A DNA stretch of 64,000 bases from Oscillibacter sp. GTDB lineage: Bacteria > Bacillota > Clostridia > Oscillospirales > Oscillospiraceae. Below the pieces are notes generated by a model. It had not been told where the DNA came from. It searched no databases and was given only the letters and a program-made list of their open reading frames with translations. A program made the position numbers and the translations under genes. The DNA is taken from NCBI RefSeq assembly GCF_028693505.1, contig NZ_JAQUVF010000014.1, forward strand, positions 1 to 64,000, written 5' to 3'. Below are positions 1-10,895 of the stretch, in pieces (within the stretch, counting starts at the first letter, position 1; each line of letters opens with the position of its first letter).

Positions 1-1134
1 GCCGAGGTGGTCCGTTTCACCGCCGCCGCCGAAAAGGAGCCGGAGGTTTACGGCCCCTGGGTGGAGTATTTCACCAACGGCGGCAAGCCCTACGCCCCCG
101 GCGACACCTTCCGCAACCCGGACTACGCCGCCACGCTGGAGTCCTTGGCCGAGAGTGACTGCGAGAGCTTCTACCACGGCGACATCATGAAGAAGATCGT
201 GGCATTTTCCGACAAGACCGGCGGCTACTTTGCCGAAAGCGACTTTGCAGACTACAAGGCCGGCTGGGTGGAGCCCATCTCCACCAATTACAAGGGCTAT
301 GACGTGTTTGAAATGCCCCCCAACGGCCACGGCATTACGGCCCTGATGGCGCTGAACATGCTCAAGGGTCTGGACCTTGGCAGCGACCGCGAGACCGCCG
401 ACGTATACCACAAGATGATCGAGAGCACCAAGTTGGCCTTCGTGGACACCAAAAAGTTTGTTGCCGACCCCCGCTATATGAAAACCAAGGTCGCCGACAT
501 GCTCTCGGACCGGTACGCCGACGTGCGCCGCGCCCTCATCACCGACAAGGCCGTCTACCCCGAGGCGGGCGATCCCTCCTGCGGCGGCACGGTGTACTTC
601 GCCGTGGCCGACGGTGAGGGCAATATGGTCTCCTTCATCCAGAGCAACTATAACCGCTTCGGCTCCGGCATTGTCGTGCCGGGCACCGCCGTCACCATTC
701 AGGACCGGGGCGCCAACTTCTCTCTGGACCCCAATAGCGACAACTATCTGGAAGGCGGCAAGAAGGCCTACCACACCATCATCCCCGGCTTTTTGGCCAA
801 GGATGGCAAGGCCATCGGTCCCTTCGGCGTGATGGGCGGCTTCATGCAGCCCCAGGGCCACGTGCAGGTGGTGGTGAACACCGTGGATTATCACATGAAC
901 CCCCAGGAGTGTCTGGACGCTCCCCGGTTCCAGTGGGTGGGTGAAAAGAAGGTCCAGCTGGAGCGGGAGGTTCCCGCCCACATCGCCCAGAAGCTTTCCG
1001 ACATGGGCCATCAGGTGGAGATCGTCAACTCCAATCTCGGCATGGGCCGGGGCCAGATCATCTGGCGCACGGACGACGGCACGCTGGTGGGCGGCACGGA
1101 GCCCCGCGCCGACGGCACCATTGCAGCCTGGTAA
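1..1134 (+). CDS. ggt: gamma-glutamyltransferase, C-terminal part (5' end outside window)
   Basis: Frame is open from base 1. Ggt-like motifs: NGHGITALMALNML, GNMVSFIQSNYNRFGSGIVVPGTG-like, GVMGGFMQPQGHVQV. Confidence 0.85.
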   Translation, partial: AEVVRFTAAAEKEPEVYGPWVEYFTNGGKPYAPGDTFRNPDYAATLESLAESDCESFYHGDIMKKIVAFSDKTGGYFAESDFADYKAGWVEPISTNYKGYDVFEMPPNGHGITALMALNMLKGLDLGSDRETADVYHKMIESTKLAFVDTKKFVADPRYMKTKVADMLSDRYADVRRALITDKAVYPEAGDPSCGGTVYFAVADGEGNMVSFIQSNYNRFGSGIVVPGTAVTIQDRGANFSLDPNSDNYLEGGKKAYHTIIPGFLAKDGKAIGPFGVMGGFMQPQGHVQVVVNTVDYHMNPQECLDAPRFQWVGEKKVQLEREVPAHIAQKLSDMGHQVEIVNSNLGMGRGQIIWRTDDGTLVGGTEPRADGTIAAW

Positions 1135-1227
1135 AAAGTGTGATAGAATCGTAACGCACTGCGCATTGCAGCCGCGCGCCATTGGCGCGCGGCATGCTTC
1201 GTCAATACAACAGAAAGAAGGCATCCC

Positions 1228-1791
1228 ATGCTCCACGATTTACTGACCCTGTACACCCTGTTTTTCCGAATGGGGGCTGTGACCTTTGGCGGCGGCTATG
1301 CCATGCTGCCGATTTTGCGGCGGGAGATCATTGAAAACCGCCAGTGGATGGACGAGGAGTCCATCATGGACTACTACGCGCTCAGTCAGGGCCTTCCCGG
1401 CATCATCGCCATCAACGTGTCGGTGTTCATCGGCTACAAGCGGCGGGGAATTCCCGGCGCCATCGCGGCCGCGCTGGGCATGGTCTCCCCCTGCATCATC
1501 ATCATTTCCGTCATCGCGTTTTTTCTCTCCAACTTTCAGGATAATCCTTACGTCCAGCACGCGCTGGCGGGCATTTCCGTGTGCGTGGCGGCTTTGATTC
1601 TGGACGCGGTCATCAGCATGTGGAAAAAAGGCGTCAAGGACGGCTTCGGCATTGTACTGTGCCTGGCCATGCTGGCTTTGAGCGTGTTTACAGAAATTTC
1701 TCCCATTCTGCTGGTCATCGCCTGCGCTCTGCTGGGGATCGGCGCAAAGTGGAAGAGCATCCACGCCCAAAAGGAGGAGAACGGGAAATGA
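1228..1791 (+). CDS. chromate transporter, half-size subunit
   Basis: FRMGAVTFGGGYAMLPILRREI and LPGIIAINVSVFIGYKRRGIPGA are typical ChrA half-protein motifs. Confidence 0.85.
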   Translation: MLHDLLTLYTLFFRMGAVTFGGGYAMLPILRREIIENRQWMDEESIMDYYALSQGLPGIIAINVSVFIGYKRRGIPGAIAAALGMVSPCIIIISVIAFFLSNFQDNPYVQHALAGISVCVAALILDAVISMWKKGVKDGFGIVLCLAMLALSVFTEISPILLVIACALLGIGAKWKSIHAQKEENGK

Positions 1792-2351
1792 TCTACTTAC
1801 AGCTTTTTTGGGAATTTCTGAAGATCGGCCTGTTCGCCGTGGGCGGCGGCATGGCCACCCTTCCCTTCCTGCAGCGTCTGGCGGATTCTACCGGCTGGTA
1901 CTCTCAGGCCCTCATCACCGATATGATCGCCATTTCCGAATCCACCCCCGGCCCCATCGGCATCAACATGGCGACCTACGTGGGCTGCAACGTGGCGGGA
2001 TTCTTTGGCGGCGTGGTGGCCACCATGGGCGAGATTCTGCCCTCCATCGTCATTGTGGTTCTGGTCTCCAAGTCTCTGGAGCGGTTCCGGGGCAGCAAGC
2101 TGGTGGACGCCGCGTTTTACGGTCTGCGTCCCGCCGTCACCGGATTGATCGCCGCCGCCGGGCTGAGCGTCATCAAGGTCTCCATGTTCCACTTTGACCT
2201 GTATGAAAAAACCGGCGCGCTGCTGGACGCCATTGATTTTAAGAAGATCATTTTCTTCGCCCTGGCGTTTGTCGCCATCAAGAAGTTTAAGCTCCACCCC
2301 ATCGTGTACATTGCCTGTGCCGCGGTGATCGGCCTGATGCTCTCTTTTTAA
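1788..2351 (+). CDS. chromate transporter, second half-size subunit
   Basis: ATG at 1788 overlaps the upstream stop. FLKIGLFAVGGGMATLPFLQ and STPGPIGINMATYVGC motifs. The longer supplied ORF (from 1581) is an upstream over-extension. Confidence 0.85.
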   Translation: MIYLQLFWEFLKIGLFAVGGGMATLPFLQRLADSTGWYSQALITDMIAISESTPGPIGINMATYVGCNVAGFFGGVVATMGEILPSIVIVVLVSKSLERFRGSKLVDAAFYGLRPAVTGLIAAAGLSVIKVSMFHFDLYEKTGALLDAIDFKKIIFFALAFVAIKKFKLHPIVYIACAAVIGLMLSF

Positions 2352-2367
2352 ATCCCACTGTACCCAA

Positions 2368-2402
2368 CAAAAAGCTCCTTCCTTTCGGAAGGAGCTTTTT
2401 TG
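2368..2402. terminator. intrinsic terminator between convergent genes
   Basis: AAAAAGCTCCTTCC-TTTC-GGAAGGAGCTTTTTT. Confidence 0.8.
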
Positions 2403-2409
2403 TTTTCGG

Positions 2410-4152
2410 TCAGGTGTCCTCTTCGCAGGGGACGGACCATGCGGTATGGTCCGTGTGCAGCAGGTGGTGGGACTTCTCCCCCAGCGGCCGTTTGAGATAC
2501 GTGCTGTACAGCGCCTGCACGTCCGGGTTTTCGTGAGAAAACCGGAGCGGCGCTTTGGCGTCCAGCTTCCAAAGCCGGCTGCTGCGCTGGGATGCCATTT
2601 CCGCGCCGCCGTGGATGGGCTGTCCGCCGCCGCCGACGCAGCCGCCGGGGCAGGCCATGACCTCCACAAAATCATAATCCACTTTCCCGCTCTCGATGGC
2701 TTCCATCATCTTTCGGGTATTGCCAAGTCCGCTGACCACCGCCACCCGCACATCCCCGGCGCCGGGGATGGCGAAGGTTGCTTCCTTCCACGGCTTGCTC
2801 CCCCGCACCTGCGCAAAGGCGTCGGCGTCGGGGTTTTTCCCCGTTATCAGAAAGTACGCGCTGCGCAAAGCGGCGTCCATCACGCCGCCGGTGGTTCCAA
2901 ATACCACCGCCGCGCCGGTTCCGCTCCCCAAGGGGCTGTCGAACTCCGCCTCCTCCAAATCGGTGGGCACAATGCAGTCGCTTTCAAAAAGACGGCTCAT
3001 CTCCCGGGTGGTCAAAACAATATCCACATCGGGGTCGCCGAAGGCGTTTTTCATGGTGGGCAGCTCCCGCTCCGCTTTTTTCGCCGAGCAGGGCATCACG
3101 GAAACCACACACATCTTCTTGGGGTTGATGCCCATTTTCTCCGCGAAATAGCTCTTCGCCACCGCGCCGAACATCTGCTGAGGGGACTTGGCGGTGGAGA
3201 GGTTTTCCGCGTAGGCCGGGAATTCCGTTTTCATGAAGCGCACCCAGCCGGGGCAGCAGGAAGTGAACATGGGCCAGCGGTACTTTCCCCGGTGGGTGAA
3301 CCGCTCCAGAAATTCGCTGCCCTCCTCCATGATGGTGAGGTCCGCGGCGAAATTCGTATCGAACACATAGTCAAAGCCGATCTGCTTGAGCGCCGCCACC
3401 ATGCGCCCGGCGGTGGCCTGCTTGTCCTTGAGGCCGAAGGCCTCCGCCCACGCCACCCGAACGGCGGGGGCAACCTGCACCACGGTGGTGATCTCCGGGT
3501 CCCCCAGCGCCCGCAGGACCCGGTTCGTGTCGTCCCGGACCGTCAGCGCGCCGGTGGGGCAGTGGGTGACGCACTGGCCGCAGAAGGTGCAGGCCGTGTT
3601 TTTGAGGCGGCGGTTATAACTCACGTCCACCGTGGTGCGGGAGCCGGTGCCCGCCACATCCCAGATGTGCATTCCCTGCACCTTGTCGCAGATCTGGACG
3701 CAGCGCATACACTTGATGCACTTGCTGGCCTCCCGCACCACCGGGGCCTCCAGATCCACGTGAGAGCGCTCCAGCTGGACCTCATAGGGCTGATAGTGGA
3801 TGTTCATGTCGTGAGAGAGCTTTTGCAGCTCGCAGTTCCCGCTGCGCACGCACACCGTGCAGTTGGAATTGTGCTGAGAGAGGATCAGGCGCAGATTGGT
3901 TTTGCGGGCTTGCCGGACCCGGGGGCTGTTGGTGTGGATGACCATGCCCTCCAAAACGCTGGTGTTGCAGGCGGGAACCAGACGCTCGGTGCCCTCCACC
4001 TCCACCATGCACATCCGGCAGGCGGCAATTTGATTGATTTCCTTTAAAAAGCACAGGTGGGGAATGGGGATGCCCGCCTGCTCGGCAGCCTTCAAAATGG
4101 TGGTGCCCTTGGCCGCGGACAACTCCTTGTCGTTGATCTTAAATGTTACCAT
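2410..4152 (-). CDS. [FeFe]-hydrogenase catalytic subunit (2Fe-2S and ferredoxin domains plus H-cluster)
   Basis: N-terminal 2Fe-2S ferredoxin region, HNSNCTVCVRSGNCELQ, 2x[4Fe-4S], H-cluster motifs FTSCCPGWVRF, MPCSAKKAE and MACPGGCVGGGGQP. Confidence 0.93.
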   Translation of the reverse strand: MVTFKINDKELSAAKGTTILKAAEQAGIPIPHLCFLKEINQIAACRMCMVEVEGTERLVPACNTSVLEGMVIHTNSPRVRQARKTNLRLILSQHNSNCTVCVRSGNCELQKLSHDMNIHYQPYEVQLERSHVDLEAPVVREASKCIKCMRCVQICDKVQGMHIWDVAGTGSRTTVDVSYNRRLKNTACTFCGQCVTHCPTGALTVRDDTNRVLRALGDPEITTVVQVAPAVRVAWAEAFGLKDKQATAGRMVAALKQIGFDYVFDTNFAADLTIMEEGSEFLERFTHRGKYRWPMFTSCCPGWVRFMKTEFPAYAENLSTAKSPQQMFGAVAKSYFAEKMGINPKKMCVVSVMPCSAKKAERELPTMKNAFGDPDVDIVLTTREMSRLFESDCIVPTDLEEAEFDSPLGSGTGAAVVFGTTGGVMDAALRSAYFLITGKNPDADAFAQVRGSKPWKEATFAIPGAGDVRVAVVSGLGNTRKMMEAIESGKVDYDFVEVMACPGGCVGGGGQPIHGGAEMASQRSSRLWKLDAKAPLRFSHENPDVQALYSTYLKRPLGEKSHHLLHTDHTAWSVPCEEDT

Positions 4153-5984
4153 TTCTCCACACGTCCTCCCTTAAAGCTTCCGTAGCCGAAGTGGTCGCAG
4201 CGCAGGCAGCGGGAGGACTCCTGGGCGGCTTCCTCGTCCGTCATGCCGCACTCGATGCAGCAAAAGTCCTTCTTGCGCTCACAGGCGTCCCGCTCGGTGG
4301 CGTTGACCCGGCCCCGGGGCCGCAGGTCCGTGCAGCGGGGCGTGGGCACCTTGACCTCCGCCTCGATCTCGTGGCAAAATCCTAAGTACTCATCGATATT
4401 CGCGGCGGCCGCCTTGCCTGCGGCAATGGCCCGAATCACGGTGGCTGGCCCTGTCACGCAGTCTCCGCCGGCAAACACGCCCTCCATATCCGGCAGGCGG
4501 GTGCTGGCATCCGCCAGCAGCACGCCGCCGCGCTGAATCTTGACGCCGCTTTCCTCAAACCCGTGGGACTCAATTCCCTGCCCGATGGCGACGATGATGG
4601 TGTCCGCCGGAATCCGCTGGGGTTCCACCGTCGCGGTATTGGGCCGGGGACGGCCCTGCTGGTCCACCTCGCCGATGATCTGAGGCTGCGTCCAAAGCGC
4701 GGCCACGTGTCCGCCCTCGTCGGCCTCGATACGAAGCGGGGCCTGCAGCGTCAGCACCTCCGCGCCCTCCGCGATGGCGCCCTCCACTTCCTCCTGCTGC
4801 GCCGTCATATCCTCCTGCCGGCGGCGGTAGACGCAGGCGACCTTGGCGGCTCCCAGCCGGATGGCGCTGCGGGTGACGTCCATCGCCACGTTTCCGCCGC
4901 CGATGACCACCACGTTTTGTCCCGTGAAGTCCGGCATCTCGTCATCGCCGATCCTGCGCAGCAGCTCCACGGCGGAAACCACGCCCCGGCTGTCCTCGCC
5001 GGATATCCCGGTCTTTTTGTCTGTGTGGGCGCCGATGGAGAGATACAGGCAGTCATACTGCTTTTTCAATTGGTCAAAGGTGATGTCCGTGCCCACGTCC
5101 ACCCCGGTATGTACCTCAATGCCAACGGAGAGGATGGAGGCGATCTCCGCATCCAGCAGTTGGCGGGGCAGGCGGTAGTCGGGAATGCCGTAGCGCATCA
5201 TGCCGCCCAGCTTCTTTTGCTTTTCATAGACGGTGACCCGGTGGCCCATCAAGGCAAGATAGTAGGCCGCGGAGAGTCCGCCCGGCCCGCCGCCGATGAT
5301 CGCCACAGACTTCCCGGTCCCGGGTGCCTTCTTCGGCTGGGGCACATCGCCGGCGTGATCCACCGCGTAGCGCTTCAGTCCCCGGATGTTCACCGCGTCG
5401 TCCACCATGTTGCGGCGGCAGCGGGCCTCGCAGGGATGCTCGCAAATGTAGGCGCAGGCCGCCGGGAAGGGATTGTCCTTGCGCACAAGCCGCACGGCGT
5501 CGGCGCAGCGGCCCTCCCCCACCAGCGAGATGTAGCCGGGGATATCTACCCCCGCGGGACAAAGGGCCACGCAGGGCACGGGGTTGCGCAAAGAGCCAAG
5601 GCACCGGTGGTGGAGGATATGCTCCTCATAATCGTCGGAAAAGCCCTTGAGGCCCATCAGCACCAGATTCGCCGCGTCAATGCCGATGGCGCAGTCCGCG
5701 GTATCCACGATCACCTGCGCCGTGCTTCCGATCCGCCGCAGGATGCCGATGTTCGGTTCGCCCTCCAGCACCTCGCGAATCATATTGGAAAGCTGGGTCA
5801 ATCCGATCCGGCACGGTACGCATTTGCCGCAGGTCTGTGCCTGACAGAGGTTCAGGAAATTCAGCGCCATGTCCACCGGGCACAATCCCGGCGGGCTGGC
5901 GGCAATCCGCCGCTCCATATTCCGGTACAGCTGCTCCACCACCGCCTGGGCCTGCCCGGGCGTTTTTACTTCCAATCTGCTCAT
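4146..5984 (-). CDS. fusion of a NuoF C-terminal iron-sulfur region with a GltD-like NAD(P)H/FAD oxidoreductase
   Basis: CGKCVPCRIG...DTADCAIG (NuoF FeS region), then CEHPCEARCRR, IIGGGPGGLSAAYYLALMGH and VVVIGGGNVAMDVTRSAIRLG (GltD-like). Overlaps the hydrogenase start by 7 nt. Confidence 0.85.
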   Translation of the reverse strand: MSRLEVKTPGQAQAVVEQLYRNMERRIAASPPGLCPVDMALNFLNLCQAQTCGKCVPCRIGLTQLSNMIREVLEGEPNIGILRRIGSTAQVIVDTADCAIGIDAANLVLMGLKGFSDDYEEHILHHRCLGSLRNPVPCVALCPAGVDIPGYISLVGEGRCADAVRLVRKDNPFPAACAYICEHPCEARCRRNMVDDAVNIRGLKRYAVDHAGDVPQPKKAPGTGKSVAIIGGGPGGLSAAYYLALMGHRVTVYEKQKKLGGMMRYGIPDYRLPRQLLDAEIASILSVGIEVHTGVDVGTDITFDQLKKQYDCLYLSIGAHTDKKTGISGEDSRGVVSAVELLRRIGDDEMPDFTGQNVVVIGGGNVAMDVTRSAIRLGAAKVACVYRRRQEDMTAQQEEVEGAIAEGAEVLTLQAPLRIEADEGGHVAALWTQPQIIGEVDQQGRPRPNTATVEPQRIPADTIIVAIGQGIESHGFEESGVKIQRGGVLLADASTRLPDMEGVFAGGDCVTGPATVIRAIAAGKAAAANIDEYLGFCHEIEAEVKVPTPRCTDLRPRGRVNATERDACERKKDFCCIECGMTDEEAAQESSRCLRCDHFGYGSFKGGRVEKW

Positions 5985-6156
5985 GTCTGCTGTCCCCTCC
6001 TTTTGTTCAGCATCTCACAAATAACCGTCCTTTACAATGTTCATTCCGGGAAACTGGATTGCAATATCGATTCTTTTGGCTTTTGTCTTTCAGTATAGTC
6101 TCTTTTCTCCCAAAAACAAAGCTTTTTTGCAGGAATCTTCCCCGTACTCCATTTTC

Positions 6157-6197
6157 TTTAAAAGGGCCGGTCCGCCAAAGCGGACCGGCCCTTTTAA
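6157..6197. terminator. intrinsic terminator
   Basis: AAAGGGCCGGTCCGC-CAAA-GCGGACCGGCCCTTTT perfect inverted repeat. Confidence 0.8.
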
Positions 6198-6209
6198 AGA
6201 AAAACAGTT

Positions 6210-7280
6210 TCAGATATGCGCCCGGATCAAGCGGCCCATTTCGCAACAGCCCACCAGCGTTCCGCCGCTTTGCAGGATATCGCCGCAGCGATAGCCCTCC
6301 TTCAAAACGGCGTCCACCGCCGCCTCCACGGCGTCCGCCTCCGCCGCCATGTCAAAGCTGTACCGCAGCATCATGGCCGCAGCCAGAATGGTTCCGATGG
6401 GGTTTGCCTTGTCCTGCCCCGCAATATCCGGCGCGGAGCCGTGGATCGGCTCGTAGAGGCCCCGCTTCCCCTCGCCCATGCTGGAGGAGGGGATCATGCC
6501 GATGGAGCCGGTGATCTGGCTTGCCTCGTCGGAGAGGATGTCGCCAAAGAGGTTTTCCGTCACGATGACGTCAAACTGGCTGGGGTCCCGGACGATCTGC
6601 ATGGCGGCGTTATCCACGTACATGTGGAGAAGCTCCACGTCCGGATACTCTGATGCCACCTCGCCGACCACCCGCCGCCACAGGCGGGAGGTGTCCAGCA
6701 CGTTGGCTTTGTCCACGGAGGTCACCCGCCCGCGCCGCTTTTGGGCCATCTGGAAGGCCACGTGGGCCACCCGGCGGATCTCATGCTCGGTATAGGCCAT
6801 GATGTCGGTGGCCTTTTGCTCGCCATCCACGGTTTCCGTTGCGTGGCTGCCGAAGTACACGCCGCCGATCAGCTCCCGCACCACCACGAAATCAATGCCC
6901 TTTGCGGCAATATCCGCGCGCAGGGGGCAGGCGGCGGAAAGGTCCGCAAACATGCGGGCGGGCCGCACGTTGGTATAAAGCCCCATAGCACCGCGCAGCT
7001 TCAAAAGGCCCCGCTCCGGGCGGTTTGCCGAGGGCTGGGCGTCCCACTTGGGTCCGCCCACCGCGCCCAGCAGCACGCTGTCCGATTCCATGCAGGTTTT
7101 AAGGCTCTCCTCCGGCAGGGGCACGCCGAAGGCGTCGATGGCGTTGCCGCCCATGGGCGCTTCCTTGTAGGAAAAGCTATGACCGTATTTTGCAGCCACC
7201 GCGTCCAAAACGCCCATGGCCTGCCCCACGATCTCCGGTCCGATGCCGTCGCCCCGGATCACCGCAATGCTTTTGTTCAT
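6210..7280 (-). CDS. leuB: 3-isopropylmalate dehydrogenase
   Basis: [57 protein letters not shown]. Confidence 0.95.
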   Translation of the reverse strand: MNKSIAVIRGDGIGPEIVGQAMGVLDAVAAKYGHSFSYKEAPMGGNAIDAFGVPLPEESLKTCMESDSVLLGAVGGPKWDAQPSANRPERGLLKLRGAMGLYTNVRPARMFADLSAACPLRADIAAKGIDFVVVRELIGGVYFGSHATETVDGEQKATDIMAYTEHEIRRVAHVAFQMAQKRRGRVTSVDKANVLDTSRLWRRVVGEVASEYPDVELLHMYVDNAAMQIVRDPSQFDVIVTENLFGDILSDEASQITGSIGMIPSSSMGEGKRGLYEPIHGSAPDIAGQDKANPIGTILAAAMMLRYSFDMAAEADAVEAAVDAVLKEGYRCGDILQSGGTLVGCCEMGRLIRAHI

Positions 7281-7774
7281 TTCGCCGCCTCCTTTGCCTT
7301 CAAAGAGGCCATCAAGCCGCCCTTTGCGATCATCTCCTTAATAAAGGGAGGGAACGGTTCGGCCTGATAGGTCTCCTTTTTCGTGATGTTGGTAATGACG
7401 CCGCTGTCAAAGTCCACCGTCACCTCGTCGCCGTCGTCAATGCCCGCGCTGGCGGCGGGGCATTCCAGAATGGGGAGGCCGATGTTGATGGCGTTGCGGT
7501 AGAAGATGCGGGCAAAGTTCGCCGCGATGACGCAGTCGATGCCGCTGGCGCGGATGGCGATGGGCGCATGCTCCCGGGAGGACCCGCAGCCAAAGTTGAC
7601 CCCCGCCACCATCAAATCGCCGGGCTTTACCCGGGTAATGAAGGTCTTGTCGATATCCTCCATGCAGTGGGAGGCCAGCTCCTGGTGATTTTGGCTGGCC
7701 AGATACCGGGCGGGGATGATGACGTCGGTATCCACATGGTCCCCGTATTTATGGACTGTTCCGTGTGCGTTCAT
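7277..7774 (-). CDS. leuD: 3-isopropylmalate dehydratase small subunit
   Basis: [13 protein letters not shown] and [26 protein letters not shown]. Confidence 0.95.
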   Translation of the reverse strand: MNAHGTVHKYGDHVDTDVIIPARYLASQNHQELASHCMEDIDKTFITRVKPGDLMVAGVNFGCGSSREHAPIAIRASGIDCVIAANFARIFYRNAINIGLPILECPAASAGIDDGDEVTVDFDSGVITNITKKETYQAEPFPPFIKEMIAKGGLMASLKAKEAAK

Positions 7775-9039
7775 TTGTTCATGACCTCCTCAGGATGGCA
7801 GAGATGGCCGGCCACGCCGGAGGCGGCGGCAACGGCGGGAGAGGCGAGATAGACTTCGCTTTCCACGTGGCCCATACGGCCCACGAAGTTGCGGTTGGTG
7901 GTGGAGACACACCGCTCACCGGCGGCGAGACACCCCATATGACCGCCAAGGCAGGGTCCGCAGGTGGGCGTGGAGACCACGCAGCCCGCGTCCAGGAAAA
8001 TGTCCGTATAGCCCTCGTGCATGCAGGAGCGGTAAATCTCCTGCGTGGCGGGGATGATGATGCCCCGGACGCCGGGAGCCAGATGGCGGCCCTTCAAAAT
8101 CGCGGCGGCAGCAGCCATATCCGCCAGCTGGCCGTTGGTGCAAGAGCCGATGACCACCTGATCGATGGCGACGTCGGCTCCGCTTCGTGCGCTGCGGGCG
8201 TTTTCCGGCAGGTGGGGGTAGGCCACGGTGCAGTCCACCGCGCCCAGGTCGATTTCCACCGTGCGCTCATACTCCGCGTCCGCGTCCGCGGCAAAAGCGG
8301 TCCAGGGGCGGTCGACCCGGCCCTCCACATAGGCGCGCGTCACGTCGTCCACCGGGAAAATGCCGTTTTTCGCGCCGGCCTCGATGGCCATGTTGCAGAT
8401 GGTCAGCCGGTCGTAAATGCTCAGCTCGCCAACGCCGCTTCCGGTAAATTCCAGAGACTGATACCGCGCCCCGTCCACGCCGATCATGCCGATGAGGGTC
8501 AAAATGACGTCCTTGCCGGAGACATAGGGCCGCAGCTTGCCGGTGAGGTGGACCTGAATAGCGGAGGGCACCTTGAACCACGTCTCCCCCGCCGCCATGG
8601 CAGCGCCCATGTCCGTGGACCCCACGCCGGTGGAGAAGGCCCCCAGTGCGCCGTAGGTACAGGTGTGGGAGTCCGCGCCGATGACGGCCTCGCCGGGGGC
8701 CACCAGCCCCTGCTCCGGCAGCAGCGCGTGCTCGATGCCCACCGCGCCGGTATCGTAGAAATGATCGATGTCAAAGCGCTTGGCAAAGGTCCGGCACTGC
8801 TTGCACTGGGTGGCGGCCTTGATGTCCTTGTTGGGGGTGAAGTGGTCCATCACCAGCGCGATGCGCTTGCTGTCAAAGACCTTCTCGAACCCGGCAGATT
8901 CAAACTCGTTGATGGCCACCGGGGTGGTGATGTCGTTGCCCAGCACCAGATCCAGCTTCGCCTGAATGAGCTGCCCGGGGCGGACGGCGTCTTTTCCCGC
9001 GTGAGCGGCCAGAATTTTTTGCGTCATTGTCATTCCCAT
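7771..9039 (-). CDS. leuC: 3-isopropylmalate dehydratase large subunit
   Basis: [61 protein letters not shown]. Confidence 0.95.
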   Translation of the reverse strand: MGMTMTQKILAAHAGKDAVRPGQLIQAKLDLVLGNDITTPVAINEFESAGFEKVFDSKRIALVMDHFTPNKDIKAATQCKQCRTFAKRFDIDHFYDTGAVGIEHALLPEQGLVAPGEAVIGADSHTCTYGALGAFSTGVGSTDMGAAMAAGETWFKVPSAIQVHLTGKLRPYVSGKDVILTLIGMIGVDGARYQSLEFTGSGVGELSIYDRLTICNMAIEAGAKNGIFPVDDVTRAYVEGRVDRPWTAFAADADAEYERTVEIDLGAVDCTVAYPHLPENARSARSGADVAIDQVVIGSCTNGQLADMAAAAAILKGRHLAPGVRGIIIPATQEIYRSCMHEGYTDIFLDAGCVVSTPTCGPCLGGHMGCLAAGERCVSTTNRNFVGRMGHVESEVYLASPAVAAASGVAGHLCHPEEVMNK

Positions 9040-9054
9040 TTTGTTCTCTCCCTT

Positions 9055-10569
9055 TCAGACGGCAGATTCCATCATCTTATTGATGCCGTTTACATACGCG
9101 CGGATAGAGGACTCGATGATGTCGGTGGAAAGGCCGGTGCCGGTAAACGTGGCGCCCTTGCCGTCCTCCAGCTTCACCACGGCCTCGCCGATGGCGTCCT
9201 CGCCGTCGGTGACGGCGTTGAGGCTGTAACTCTCCAGCCGGATATCCTCCAGCCCCAGCATCCGGTTGATGGCTTTGAAGGACGCGTCCAGCGGGCCGGA
9301 GCCCATGGCGACCTCTTCCAGCATCTCGTCCGTCCGCTTGAGTTTGATGTAGGAGGTGTTGGGCACGCCGTTGCCGGTGTTGACCACATGGCTCACCAGC
9401 TCGCAGGTGCCCATCGCCACATTGTGCCGGTGGAGGACCAGCGCCTCGATATCGCTGCCGGTAATGTTTTTCTTCTTATCCGCAAGGTCCTTGAAGCGGG
9501 TGAACACCGCCTCCAGCTCCTGATCGTCCAGCTCATAGCCCATGGAGACCAGCTTTTCCCGCAGGGCGTGCTTGCCGGAGTGCTTGCCCAGCACCATGGT
9601 GTTCTGGGGCACGCCCACATCCGTGGAGTTCATGATCTCGTAAGTCTGGGCGTTGGAAATGACGCCATGCTGATGGATGCCGGACTCGTGGGCGAAGGCG
9701 TTGGCGCCCACAATGGCCTTGCTGGGCGGAATGGGCACGCCGGTGATGTTGGAGAGCAGCTTGCTGCTGCGGTAGATCTGGCGGGTATTGATGCCCGTTT
9801 CCGCGTTGTAAAAATCCCGGCGGGTGTGGATGGCCATGACGATCTCTTCCAAGCTGGCGTTGCCCGCCCGCTCGCCGATGCCGTTGACGGTGCATTCCAC
9901 CTGCGTGGCCCCCGCCGCGATGCAGGCCAGCGTATTGGCAACCGCCATGCCCAGATCGTTGTGGCAATGCACCGCGATATCGGTGCGCTCAATGCCGGCA
10001 ACATTTTCCCGCAGGTAAGTAATCAGCGCCGCCATCTCCTGGGGCGTGGAATAGCCCACCGTGTCGGGGACGTTGAGCGTGGTGGCGCCGGCGGCCACGG
10101 CGTTGATATAGCACCGGGCCAAAAACGCATGGTCGGAGCGGGAGGCGTCCTCCGCGGAGAATTCGATGTCGTCGCAAAAGCTCTTGGCGTAGGCCACCAT
10201 GTCGCTGATGCGCGCGAGCACCTGCTCCCGGGTCATCTTCAGCTTATACTCCATGTGGATGTCGCTGGTGGCGAGAAACACATGGATTCGGGGGTGCTTG
10301 GCTTCCTTCACGGCGTCCCACGCCGCGTCGATGTCGCCCTTGGTGCAGCGGGCAAGACTTGCCACCGTGCACTGAGAAACGGCGGCGGCAATGGTCTTTA
10401 CGCTTTTGTGGTCCATGGGCGAGGCAATGGCAAAGCCCGCCTCGATCACGTCCACGCCCAGCTTTTCCAGCTGCTTTGCCATTTCGATTTTTTCAGAAAG
10501 GTTCATGCTGCACCCCGGGGACTGCTCGCCGTCCCGCAAGGTGGTGTCGAAAATTTTAATGCGCTTCAT
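9055..10569 (-). CDS. leuA: 2-isopropylmalate synthase
   Basis: Start set at [19 protein letters not shown] (ATG at 10569) with an upstream [18 protein letters not shown] and [13 protein letters not shown]. The longer supplied ORF runs into the T-box leader. Confidence 0.95.
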   Translation of the reverse strand: MKRIKIFDTTLRDGEQSPGCSMNLSEKIEMAKQLEKLGVDVIEAGFAIASPMDHKSVKTIAAAVSQCTVASLARCTKGDIDAAWDAVKEAKHPRIHVFLATSDIHMEYKLKMTREQVLARISDMVAYAKSFCDDIEFSAEDASRSDHAFLARCYINAVAAGATTLNVPDTVGYSTPQEMAALITYLRENVAGIERTDIAVHCHNDLGMAVANTLACIAAGATQVECTVNGIGERAGNASLEEIVMAIHTRRDFYNAETGINTRQIYRSSKLLSNITGVPIPPSKAIVGANAFAHESGIHQHGVISNAQTYEIMNSTDVGVPQNTMVLGKHSGKHALREKLVSMGYELDDQELEAVFTRFKDLADKKKNITGSDIEALVLHRHNVAMGTCELVSHVVNTGNGVPNTSYIKLKRTDEMLEEVAMGSGPLDASFKAINRMLGLEDIRLESYSLNAVTDGEDAIGEAVVKLEDGKGATFTGTGLSTDIIESSIRAYVNGINKMMESAV

Positions 10570-10621
10570 GGTCCATTCCTCCTGCATTCCTGCAAATTTC
10601 TTTCCTGTTTCAGGGCAACAA

Positions 10622-10895
10622 AAAAAGCCTCCGTCTCTTCTAAAAAGAGACGAAAGCTTCACTTCCGCGGTACCACTCTTGTTGGCAGAAAACTGCCCAC
10701 TTTCGGCATCGGTCCGGTTCTTTTCCCGGACGAATCCCGCCTCTTTGGTAACGGTGAGGAAACCCGTTTTCGCCTACGAATCTGATTCAGCGAAAATACT
10801 CGAGGGCCAGTAACATCTCTTCTATCCGCATTGCCTCGCAGCGACCGGCAACTCTCTGAAGCGTCCTGAAAAGATTTTCTCCCTGTCAGCGTATC
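10622..10895 (-). promoter_or_regulatory. T-box leader (leucine-class candidate) with terminator upstream of leuA
   Basis: Minus strand carries the T-box core AGAGTGGTACCGCGG, a stem I region AGAGAGTTGCCGG...GGCAA, and the terminator GTCTCTTTTTAGAAGAGACGGAGGCTTTTTT. CUG and CUC triplets (both Leu) occur at the plausible specifier position (ACTGGCCCTCGAGTA). Confidence 0.88.

Noticed and set aside
2446-6098. Long plus-strand ORFs (533 and 511 aa) opposite the hydrogenase and GltD-like genes
   Set aside because: Antisense shadow ORFs in GC-rich sequence; real FeS and dinucleotide-binding motifs are on the minus strand.
7765-10785. 1006-aa plus-strand ORF opposite leuCDA
   Set aside because: Antisense to well-supported leu genes; composition (HADG/GVHR-rich) is a typical high-GC antisense artefact with no domain motifs.
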